Assembly (NCBI RefSeq): GCF_002432345.1
Contig: NZ_DJDT01000254.1
Coordinates: forward strand, 1 to 14,045
Direction of reading: 5' to 3'
Length of the DNA stretch: 14,045 nt
Source of the DNA: Pedobacter sp. UBA5917
Lineage (GTDB): Bacteria > Bacteroidota > Bacteroidia > Sphingobacteriales > Sphingobacteriaceae
Position 1 is the stretch's first letter; every line of letters starts with the position of its first letter. A program made the translations under genes and the position numbers. This document shows, piece after piece, positions 6,905 to 12,613 of the stretch. Under the pieces are notes generated by a model. That model did no database searches. It was not told the origin of the DNA and worked only from the letters and a program-made list of their open reading frames with translations.

Positions 6905-9379
6905 ATGTTACTGAAAAAAGTCACCCTCCTTAGCGCAACATTGCTCTTTTGTTCCCTGATCAGCAATGCCCAAAAAGTAAAACCCAACACCATGAAACTC
7001 TGGTACGATAAACCGGCCGGTAACTGGAACGAAGCTTTACCCTTGGGGAACGGGAGGCTTGCAGCAATGGTTTATGGTAATCCCGATAAAGAAGAAATCC
7101 AGCTGAACGAAGAAACGATATGGTCTGGCGGACCCGGCAATAATGTGCTGCCGGATGTGTATGGCAACATTACCGACATGCGTAAACTACTTGCCGATCA
7201 GAAATACAATGATGCCCAGCAGTTGGCAAACAATACCTTTAAAAGGGCCAGTGGCGAAGGTTATAACCACGGAATGCAGTACCAACTTGCCGGAAGTCTT
7301 TTTATCCATTCCAAAAATACGGCGGCTATCAGTCAGTACTACCGCGATCTCGATATCAGCAATGCCATTTCTACCGTAACTTATGTAGAAGATGGCGTAA
7401 GCTATAAACGCGAAACCTTTACCTCGCTTAAAGATCAGGTACTGATCATCAGAATTACTGCAAATAAGCCTAAAAGCATCAGTTTTAGCCTGGGCATAAA
7501 CAGTCCGATGCCAAACCACAAGGTGATAACCGAAAATAATACACTTAAATTAAGTGGAATTACAGGCGATTTGGAGGGAAAAAAAGGTCTGGTGAAATAC
7601 ACCACCCTTGTTAAAACCAAAACAGAAGGTGGAACATTAGGCACAGAAAAAGATAGCTTAAAGATCAAAAATGCCGATGCCGCAACCATTTACGTATCTA
7701 TTGCCACCAATTTTAAGGATTATAAAACGCTAAACGTTAATGAAAATGAAAAGGCTTCGAACTTTCTTTCATTAGCAATGGGCAAAAGTTATGAGAACTT
7801 AAAAACCGATCATATCCAGGCTTACAAAAAATATTTCGACCGTGTTAAACTCGATCTCGGTTTTACTGATGATGCAAAACTCCCTACTGACGAACGCATC
7901 AGGAAGTTTAAATCGGGCGATGATCCGGCTTTGGTATCGCTTTACTTCCAGTTTGGCCGTTACCTATTGATCTGCAGTTCGCAGCCCGGAAACCAACCTG
8001 CCACCTTACAGGGCAAGTGGAATTCGAAAGTGGCACCACCATGGGATAGTAAATATACGGTAAACATCAACACCGAAATGAACTACTGGCCGGCAGAGGT
8101 AACCAATCTTCCCGAAATGCACCAACCTTTGTTCAGCATGCTCAAAGACCTTTCGGTAACAGGAAAGGAGAGCGCCGATAAAATGTACCATGCCCGCGGC
8201 TGGAATATGCACCATAATACCGATTTGTGGCGCATTACCGGTCCGGTAGATGGTGGCTATTACGGGATGTGGCCGATGGGCGGTGCATGGTTAACACAAC
8301 ATATCTGGCAACACTACCTGTATACCGGAGATAAAAAGTTTTTAAAGGAAATGTATCCGGTGTTAAAAGATCTGGCCATGTTTTACAAAGATGTATTACA
8401 GGAAGAGCCAACGCATAAATGGATGATCGTTTCTCCATCGATGTCGCCCGAAAATGAATACCAGAAAGGTGTAGCGCTTGCTGCAGGCACTACAATGGAT
8501 AATCAATTGGTTTTTGATGTATTCAGCAACGTGATAAAAGCCTCTTCTGCTTTAAAAACAGATGTTTCTTTTGCTGATAGTTTAAAAACATTAAGGACTA
8601 AACTTCCCCCGATGCAGATCGGGCGTTTTGGTCAGCTACAGGAGTGGTTACAGGATTTCGACAGGCCGGGCGATAAACACCGCCATGCCTCGCACCTTTA
8701 TGGTCTGTATCCTTCAAACCAGGTTTCGGCCTATCATAACCCCGAACTTTTCGATGCCGCTAAAACTGTGCTGCTCAACAGGGGGGATAAATCAACCGGT
8801 TGGAGCATGGGCTGGAAAGTGAATTTCTGGGCACGTTTGCTCGATGGTAACCATGCCTATAAACTGATTACCGATCAGCTTAGTCCGGCACCGGTTGCCG
8901 AAAGCGGACAGGATGGAGGAACTTACCCAAATCTTTTTGATGCGCATCCACCGTTCCAGATTGATGGTAACTTTGGCTGTATCTCGGGCGTGGCCGAAAT
9001 GTTGATCCAATCGCAGGATGGGTTTATTTATGTGCTCCCTGCTTTGCCTGATGCCTGGAAAAACGGAAGTGTAAGCGGACTGGTATCGCGCGGCGGATTC
9101 AGTTTTGATTTCAGCTGGAAAGATGGAAAAATCAGTAAACTGACGGTTCATTCTACTCTTGGTGGAAACTGTAGGTTACGCCTGCCAAATGCTGTAAAGT
9201 TTGTAAAAGGAGCTGCTCCAGCCTTGGCAAAAGGAAAAAATCCGAACCCCTTATTTGAAGTAGAAGAACAACAGAAACCCATTATAGCCGAAAGTGCAAA
9301 ACTTAATCCTGTGGCTTTAAAAGCATCGGTTTTGTATGATGTTAAAACCGAAGCAGGGAAGACTTATTATTTTGAGTAA
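6905..9379 (+). CDS. GH95 family alpha-L-fucosidase (or alpha-L-galactosidase), secreted
   Basis: The 824-aa product is an inverting exo-glycosidase that removes terminal alpha-L-fucose (in some members alpha-L-galactose) from oligosaccharides, probably in the periplasm. The signal peptide is LLKKVTLLSATLLFCSLISNA-Q. The N-terminal family blocks W-N-E-A-L-P-L-G-N-G-R-L-A-A-M and Q-L-N-E-E-T-I-W-S-G-G-P are present. Catalytic residues known from Bifidobacterium AfcA have counterparts: Asn387/Asn389 (N-I-N-T-E-M-N-Y-W-P), acid Glu516 (S-P-S-M-S-P-E-N) and Asp687 (I-D-G-N-F-G). Length is full. The gene is separated from the GH2 operon by 274 nt holding repeats, so it may have its own promoter; a degenerate TAnnTTG at 6853-6859 is the best candidate but weak. 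It may still be read through from the operon. The family assignment is secure; fucose versus L-galactose preference is not decided here. Confidence 0.95.
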   Translation: MLLKKVTLLSATLLFCSLISNAQKVKPNTMKLWYDKPAGNWNEALPLGNGRLAAMVYGNPDKEEIQLNEETIWSGGPGNNVLPDVYGNITDMRKLLADQKYNDAQQLANNTFKRASGEGYNHGMQYQLAGSLFIHSKNTAAISQYYRDLDISNAISTVTYVEDGVSYKRETFTSLKDQVLIIRITANKPKSISFSLGINSPMPNHKVITENNTLKLSGITGDLEGKKGLVKYTTLVKTKTEGGTLGTEKDSLKIKNADAATIYVSIATNFKDYKTLNVNENEKASNFLSLAMGKSYENLKTDHIQAYKKYFDRVKLDLGFTDDAKLPTDERIRKFKSGDDPALVSLYFQFGRYLLICSSQPGNQPATLQGKWNSKVAPPWDSKYTVNINTEMNYWPAEVTNLPEMHQPLFSMLKDLSVTGKESADKMYHARGWNMHHNTDLWRITGPVDGGYYGMWPMGGAWLTQHIWQHYLYTGDKKFLKEMYPVLKDLAMFYKDVLQEEPTHKWMIVSPSMSPENEYQKGVALAAGTTMDNQLVFDVFSNVIKASSALKTDVSFADSLKTLRTKLPPMQIGRFGQLQEWLQDFDRPGDKHRHASHLYGLYPSNQVSAYHNPELFDAAKTVLLNRGDKSTGWSMGWKVNFWARLLDGNHAYKLITDQLSPAPVAESGQDGGTYPNLFDAHPPFQIDGNFGCISGVAEMLIQSQDGFIYVLPALPDAWKNGSVSGLVSRGGFSFDFSWKDGKISKLTVHSTLGGNCRLRLPNAVKFVKGAAPALAKGKNPNPLFEVEEQQKPIIAESAKLNPVALKASVLYDVKTEAGKTYYFE

Positions 9380-9699
9380 TAGATTAAAGACTCGTTGTTA
9401 ATAGACAATCCCCCCATAACGTCATCTCGAGCGAAGTGCAACGTAGCCGGGTTCAGTTAAAACAGCACAAAACCACTGCGTTTCATGTTTGGTAGTGCTA
9501 ATTGTTCTATTTTGCAACTGTTTTTTTGATTTTCCCCGCACTTGGGATTGACGGCGTTCTTCGGTAAAATCTGTTTTTTTTCAAAGCAAATTAGCATTGC
9601 GCCTTAAAAAGATGTGTCCATACGATAGGATAGCAATCGGAATGAGATGACGACGTTTTTTATTAAAACTTATTTCTTATAAGGGAACAATCTACCAAC
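9380..9699. other. 320-nt gene-free region with CGTCA/TGACG-ended repeat remnants
   Basis: No open frame here looks like a gene. CGTCATCTC (9420-9428) and its exact complement GAGATGACG (9644-9652) bracket 233 bp. The left end continues as a half-element (9420-9443) nearly identical to 6753-6776. A third TGACG (9549-9553) ends a minus-strand CGTCAATCCC-type arm (9528-9553). The interior is otherwise AT-rich with T-runs and shows no transposase. GH95 (+) and phzF (-) converge on it, so transcription must end here on both strands. A weak minus-strand hairpin (9669-9673 with 9679-9683) followed by a U-rich stretch is the best phzF terminator candidate. Confidence 0.65.
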
Positions 9700-10584
9700 C
9701 TACACATAAATACTCCCTTCCATTACAATTACCGAAGAACCGCTAACCATAATGCCATCATCTTCTACACGGACATGTATTTCTGAAGGATGACCCGTTT
9801 GTTCGCCTTGAAAAATAATATGGTCTTTGTTTTTTTGTACATATTCCAGTTTTTCGAGATAACCTGTTAACGGACCGGCGGCGGTGCCCGTAGCGGGATC
9901 TTCGTCAATGCCGATGCCCGGATTGAAAAACCTTGTACTGGCAAGATAACCCTTCGCCGATGCTTCGGTAGAAAAAAGATAAAACCCATCAAAATCGTAC
10001 TCCTCACTCAAAGCTTTTAAAAGTGCCTTATTCGGAATAGCGTGTATTAAAGTATTCGTATCTTTAATTGGTACCATCAAATGGCTCACTTCTGTTTTTA
10101 CCACTTTACTTTCCCAACCATTAACTCCAACTGATGCCACATCAAGGCCTATAGCTTCCGCAATTCTTGCATGCGGTACATTGCCGAGGATTTCGGCAGG
10201 GCGTTGTTTCATCGCCACAAAAGGATGACCATCTTTTTCAGATATATTTACAGGTATTGGCGTACCATTGATAGCAACCCATTTGGCAGCCCCCTGTGTT
10301 TTAAAAATATCCCAATCCTTTAGTAGCGCAAGGATAACCGCACCCAGTAAATTATGTCCTGCGCCGTTTACCTCGAAACCTGCGGGTGTAAACGATCTTA
10401 CTTCCAAAGCTCCGCTTACATCACTATAATGCACAAAAGAAGTTTCCGAATAACCGAATTCTCTCGAAATCTGATGATATTGTTCGAGACTAAGTTCTTC
10501 TGGTGTGTAAACTACGGAAAGTTGATTTCCGGTATAACGTTGAACAGTAAAAACATCCAATACGTAATAATCCAATTTTTTCAT
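9700..10584 (-). CDS. PhzF family isomerase-like protein
   Basis: The 294-aa product has the PhzF (phenazine biosynthesis-like, diaminopimelate-epimerase fold) architecture of two pseudo-symmetric halves. The N-terminus L-D-Y-Y-V-L-D-V-F-T and G-N-Q-L-S-V-V match the family. S-E-T-S-F places Glu47, equivalent to the catalytic Glu45 of PhzF. The F-T-P-A-G-F-E-V-N-G-A-G-H block carries His77, and F-F-N-P-G-I-G-I-D-E-D-P-A-T-G-T-A-A-G is the C-terminal signature. The usual C-G-H is A-G-H here (Ala75), so this is a divergent subgroup. No other phenazine genes are present, so phenazine synthesis should not be inferred; such proteins are mostly of unknown substrate. It is cytosolic, without a signal peptide. 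It is divergent from an HxlR regulator, which probably controls it. It is unrelated in function to the flanking glycan genes. Confidence 0.9.
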   Translation of the reverse strand: MKKLDYYVLDVFTVQRYTGNQLSVVYTPEELSLEQYHQISREFGYSETSFVHYSDVSGALEVRSFTPAGFEVNGAGHNLLGAVILALLKDWDIFKTQGAAKWVAINGTPIPVNISEKDGHPFVAMKQRPAEILGNVPHARIAEAIGLDVASVGVNGWESKVVKTEVSHLMVPIKDTNTLIHAIPNKALLKALSEEYDFDGFYLFSTEASAKGYLASTRFFNPGIGIDEDPATGTAAGPLTGYLEKLEYVQKNKDHIIFQGEQTGHPSEIHVRVEDDGIMVSGSSVIVMEGSIYV

Positions 10585-10712
10585 TTTTTATGGTTTTATT
10601 TGTTGAGACCTGTAATGATTTTATAATTTTCGATCGTTGTATAAAGCTTTTTTATCCGCGAACAGTAATATAAAAATTTTTTAAACATGACTTTTACTTT
10701 TAAAATCCATCT

Positions 10713-10720
10713 CAAAATTA
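10713..10720 (-). promoter_or_regulatory. Candidate -7 promoter element for phzF (TAATTTTG)
   Basis: On the minus strand this reads TAATTTTG, fitting the Bacteroidota TAnnTTTG consensus. No convincing TTTG at the -33 position is seen, and the predicted leader would be over 100 nt, so support is weak. Confidence 0.25.
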
Positions 10721-10733
10721 GGCGGTAATAGTT

Positions 10734-10741
10734 TATTTTTG
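10734..10741 (+). promoter_or_regulatory. Candidate -7 promoter element for hxlR (TATTTTTG)
   Basis: TATTTTTG fits TAnnTTTG and lies 50 nt before the hxlR ATG, which would place the transcription start near 10748, at the edge of the inverted repeat at 10748-10781. The -33 TTTG partner is not evident. Confidence 0.38.
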
Positions 10742-10747
10742 CTATGG

Positions 10748-10781
10748 GTTAATTCAAGGTAACCGGTAACCTCAAGTTAAC
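10748..10781. promoter_or_regulatory. 34-nt imperfect inverted repeat, candidate HxlR operator
   Basis: Seventeen-nt arms centred between 10764 and 10765 are complementary at 13 of 17 positions. The core (10758-10771) is GGTAACCGGTAACC, at once a tandem 7-mer and a near palindrome, and the outer arms end GTTAA (10748) and TTAAC (10781). It lies 10 nt before the hxlR start and downstream of its candidate promoter. HxlR proteins are dimeric winged-helix regulators that bind such symmetric sites beside their own gene, so autoregulation and control of divergent phzF is a reasonable inference. Confidence 0.5.
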
Positions 10782-10791
10782 TATTAAAGCT

Positions 10792-11166
10792 ATGTTCACA
10801 ACGAATATCAATGGCGAAGTACGCGAAGCCACCTGCGAGCAGGAACTTTCGGCTATTCGCGATAGTCTGGAAATTTTAGGCGGAAAATGGAAGCTCCGCA
10901 TTATGCGTTATCTGGATGCAAGGCAGGATCAACGTAACACCTTTAAAAAAATACAAAGGGAAATTGAGGGCATTTCGGCTAAAATGCTATCCAAAGAACT
11001 GCAGGATCTGGAACTGAATCTTTTGGTTTCAAGGGCCGTAATCGATTCTAAACCGATTACTGTAGCCTATTCCATCACCTGTTATGGCTGTAGCGTACTT
11101 CCCGTGGCCGATACTTTGGTAGAGTGGGGATTGAGGCACAGGGAAAGAATCAAAGCAAAACTTTAA
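10792..11166 (+). CDS. HxlR-family winged-helix transcriptional regulator
   Basis: The 124-aa cytosolic protein has a MarR/HxlR-type winged helix. Blocks seen are C-E-Q-E-L-S-A-I-R-D-S-L-E-I-L-G-G-K-W-K-L (about 15-35), F-K-K-I-Q-R-E-I-E-G-I-S-A-K-M-L-S-K-E-L-Q-D-L-E (recognition-helix region), then a wing with V-A-Y-S-I-T. The length is normal. The N-terminal Cys15 matches the conserved cysteine of this family, used for redox sensing in HypR-type members. Unusually, the block normally read T-E-Y-G-R-S-L-x-P is T-C-Y-G-C-S-V-L-P here, adding Cys97 and Cys100. The gene is divergent from phzF with 207 nt between them, the classic layout of an HxlR regulator and its target. The start at 10792 places the conserved Cys at the usual distance; no strong ribosome binding site is seen, only aaag. 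Confidence 0.92.
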   Translation: MFTTNINGEVREATCEQELSAIRDSLEILGGKWKLRIMRYLDARQDQRNTFKKIQREIEGISAKMLSKELQDLELNLLVSRAVIDSKPITVAYSITCYGCSVLPVADTLVEWGLRHRERIKAKL

Positions 11167-11171
11167 CAGAT

Positions 11172-11238
11172 CGTCACCCTGAACTTGTTTCAGGGTCTTT
11201 TATGCAATATAGATCTCTCCGCTACAGTCGAGATGACG
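11172..11238. repeat. 67-nt composite palindromic element with CGTCA/TGACG ends
   Basis: The left part contains ACCCTGAA (11176-11183), a 5-nt loop and TTCAGGGT (11189-11196), followed by cttttat. The right part (11211-11238) is, in reverse complement, a CGTCATCTCGA...GGAGAGATCT arm like that at 6753-6790. The whole element is bounded by CGTCA and TGACG. It begins 6 nt after the hxlR stop. In translation its left part gives the HPELVSGS peptide often seen in spurious Bacteroidota ORFs. Confidence 0.8.
11176..11201 (+). terminator. Possible hxlR terminator formed by the repeat hairpin
   Basis: An 8-bp perfect stem (ACCCTGAA / TTCAGGGT) with a 5-nt loop is followed by C-TTTT-AT. It sits 9 nt after the hxlR stop. 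The stem is only moderately GC-rich and the T-run is short, so termination may be partial. Confidence 0.45.
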
Positions 11239-11285
11239 CCAATTTTTTAAAAAAAAATATCAATGGTAGCCAGCTCCCTCCGGAT

Positions 11286-11326
11286 CGTCATTTCGAGCGG
11301 AGTGCAACGAAGTCGAGAAATCTACC
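11286..11326. repeat. Half-element of the CGTCATCTCGA repeat
   Basis: The first 24 nt (11286-11309) match 6753-6776 at 21 positions, and the sequence continues aagtcgagaaatctacc. The mirror arm is missing, so this is a solitary half or a truncated copy. It lies 47 nt beyond the composite element at 11172-11238. Confidence 0.72.
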
Positions 11327-11411
11327 TTGAAACGATCATTCTATTGATGTTTTCTTATTAATTTCTTCAACAAAATCCATTTTTAATCATTTTTTAAGGC
11401 TTTATTAATCG

Positions 11412-11455
11412 AACAGGGATATTTTGGCCATTGCTAACCAGATAAATACCCTGTT
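11412..11455. promoter_or_regulatory. Long interrupted inverted repeat upstream of lacI
   Basis: AACAGGG (11412-11418) pairs with CCCTGTT (11449-11455). After one bulged A, TATTT (11420-11424) pairs with AAATA (11444-11448), and TGG/CCA (11425-11427, 11438-11440) extends it past a 3-nt bulge. That is about 15 pairs. It overlaps a degenerate promoter-like tattttgg. It could be an operator pair, a structured leader or both; no T-run follows, so a terminator is unlikely. Confidence 0.45.
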
Positions 11456-11483
11456 AAATTTTCATCGGCATTTATTTCGTTAG

Positions 11484-11503
11484 CTAAACGCTTTAGATCT
11501 AAA
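11484..11503. promoter_or_regulatory. Overlapping palindromes, candidate LacI-family autoregulatory operator
   Basis: CTAAA-CGC-TTTAG (11484-11496) overlaps the perfect 12-bp palindrome TTTAGATCTAAA (11492-11503), giving three alternating half-sites. The last base is 6 nt before the lacI start codon. LacI-family proteins bind palindromes, often with a central CG, and many control their own gene. Direct support is only symmetry and position. Confidence 0.35.
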
Positions 11504-11508
11504 TCTCC

Positions 11509-12573
11509 ATGACAAAAAAAATATCGATTAAAGACATCGCCCAAAGGCTAAATCTCTCTACCACCACCGTTTCCTTTGTAATTAATGGCAAGTCGAAAGA
11601 AAAATTTATCAGTAAGGAAGTAACTGCCAAAATTCTCGATCTGGTTGCCGAAGTTGGTTTCCGTCCAAATTCATTTGCCAAAGGATTGAGAACCGGGAAA
11701 TCAAATACCATCGGTTTTTTGGTCGATCATATTTCGGATCCCTTTTTCTCTGGTATTGCCCATTTTTTAGAAGAAATAGCTGCACAGAACGGTTATAAAA
11801 TCCTATTCAGTAGCACAGGGAAAGAAAAGAACAAATTTGTGGAACTGGTAGAAGCCTTTACCGAAAGACGTGTTGATGGCTACATTGTGGCCACGGCCCT
11901 GGGCATGGAAGAGGAAGTAAAAAAACTGGTTGATTCTGATGTTCCGGTAGTGCTTTTCGACCGTTATCTGCCGGGCATCACAGCCGATTATGTGCTGGTA
12001 GATAATTTTGTGAGTACGTATAAAGCTACGCAGCATCTTTTTGAGAACGGTTATCACAATTGCGCCTTTATTACCACCGATACAGAAGAACAGCAGATGA
12101 CTGATCGCTTGGAAGGTTACCGCGATGCAGTTGCAGATCAGGGTGGGGAAGAGCTGGTTTTTAAAATTAAATACGAAGGCACTGGTAGTGTAGTAAATGC
12201 GATTACTAGTTTTCTGCATGCAAACCCACAAATCGATGCAGTAATATTTGCCGCCAATTACCTCACCATGGAAGGCCTGCGTGCTTTAAAATCGCCAAAT
12301 GGAAAACTCAGAAACGACCTGGCACTGGTTTCGTTCGATGATTTTGAACTGCTCGAATTTATTTCTCCGGCAATTACCGCCATCCAGCAACCTATGCAAA
12401 AAATAGCACAGCATATCATGAAACTGCTACTGGCTAAACTCGCCCAAAAGAACGACCAGGATATGTTTTCTACGGTCAACATCCCCTGTGTATTAAATAA
12501 AAGAGAATCGAGTGCGGCTAAAGTCCCCACGTTACGTCACCCTGAATTTAGTTCAGGGTCTTCTATTAAATAA
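11509..12573 (+). CDS. LacI-family transcriptional regulator with repeat-derived C-terminus
   Basis: The 354-aa protein has an N-terminal LacI helix-turn-helix (S-I-K-D-I-A-Q-R-L-N-L-S-T-T-T-V-S-F-V-I-N-G, residues 6-27), a hinge (R-P-N-S-F-A-K-G-L-R-T-G-K-S) containing the Leu that usually inserts into the minor groove, and a periplasmic-binding-protein-like effector domain. The latter shows I-G-F-L-V-D-H-I-S-D-P-F-F-S, V-V-L-F-D-R-Y, V-D-N-F and A-L-V-S-F-D-D-F-E. It is cytosolic and probably binds a sugar released by the neighbouring enzymes. The GH92 gene starts 40 nt downstream in the same direction, so the two are probably linked. The normal end seems to be near N-I-P-C-V-L-N-K-R-E-S-S. 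From Arg343 on, R-H-P-E-F-S-S-G-S-S is translated from a palindromic repeat. This tail lies outside the folded domain and is unlikely to abolish function. Confidence 0.93.
   Translation: MTKKISIKDIAQRLNLSTTTVSFVINGKSKEKFISKEVTAKILDLVAEVGFRPNSFAKGLRTGKSNTIGFLVDHISDPFFSGIAHFLEEIAAQNGYKILFSSTGKEKNKFVELVEAFTERRVDGYIVATALGMEEEVKKLVDSDVPVVLFDRYLPGITADYVLVDNFVSTYKATQHLFENGYHNCAFITTDTEEQQMTDRLEGYRDAVADQGGEELVFKIKYEGTGSVVNAITSFLHANPQIDAVIFAANYLTMEGLRALKSPNGKLRNDLALVSFDDFELLEFISPAITAIQQPMQKIAQHIMKLLLAKLAQKNDQDMFSTVNIPCVLNKRESSAAKVPTLRHPEFSSGSSIK
12535..12563. repeat. CGTCACCCTGAA hairpin repeat inside the 3' end of lacI
   Basis: ACCCTGAA (12539-12546) and TTCAGGGT (12552-12559) form an 8-bp perfect stem with a 5-nt loop. 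From the G at 12536, 25 of 29 positions match 11173-11201; both stems are identical and three of the four differences fall in the loop. The copy is in frame with lacI and provides codons 343-353. It lies 55-79 nt before the GH92 start codon, so the hairpin in the transcript could attenuate read-through into GH92. Confidence 0.85.
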
Positions 12574-12613
12574 CACCTAACAATCCCAACAATAAAGCAA
12601 TTCAACAATATAT

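Larger units (their letters stand above)
11167..11508. other. 342-nt gene-free region between hxlR and lacI
   Basis: The first half holds the composite repeat (11172-11238) and the half-element (11286-11326). The second half (11331-11508) is AT-rich and should contain the lacI promoter. It carries a bulged inverted repeat (11412-11455) and overlapping palindromes just before lacI (11484-11503). The only open frame, 11124-11330, reads through the repeats and is not a credible gene. Confidence 0.75.

Noticed and set aside
9420..9652. Insertion sequence
   Set aside because: The segment is only 233 bp and has no transposase frame or visible target duplication; a MITE-like remnant is the most that can be said.
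9700..10584. Phenazine biosynthesis cluster
   Set aside because: Only a PhzF-like gene is present; PhzF homologues are widespread without phenazine genes.
10354..10626. 90-aa plus-strand open frame over the 5' end of phzF
   Set aside because: It is antisense to a well-supported PhzF reading frame and has no recognisable motif.
11124..11330. 68-aa plus-strand open frame containing D-R-H-P-E-L-V-S-G-S
   Set aside because: It overlaps the end of hxlR and is translated straight through the palindromic repeats; HPELVSGS-type peptides are a known artefact of these repeats.
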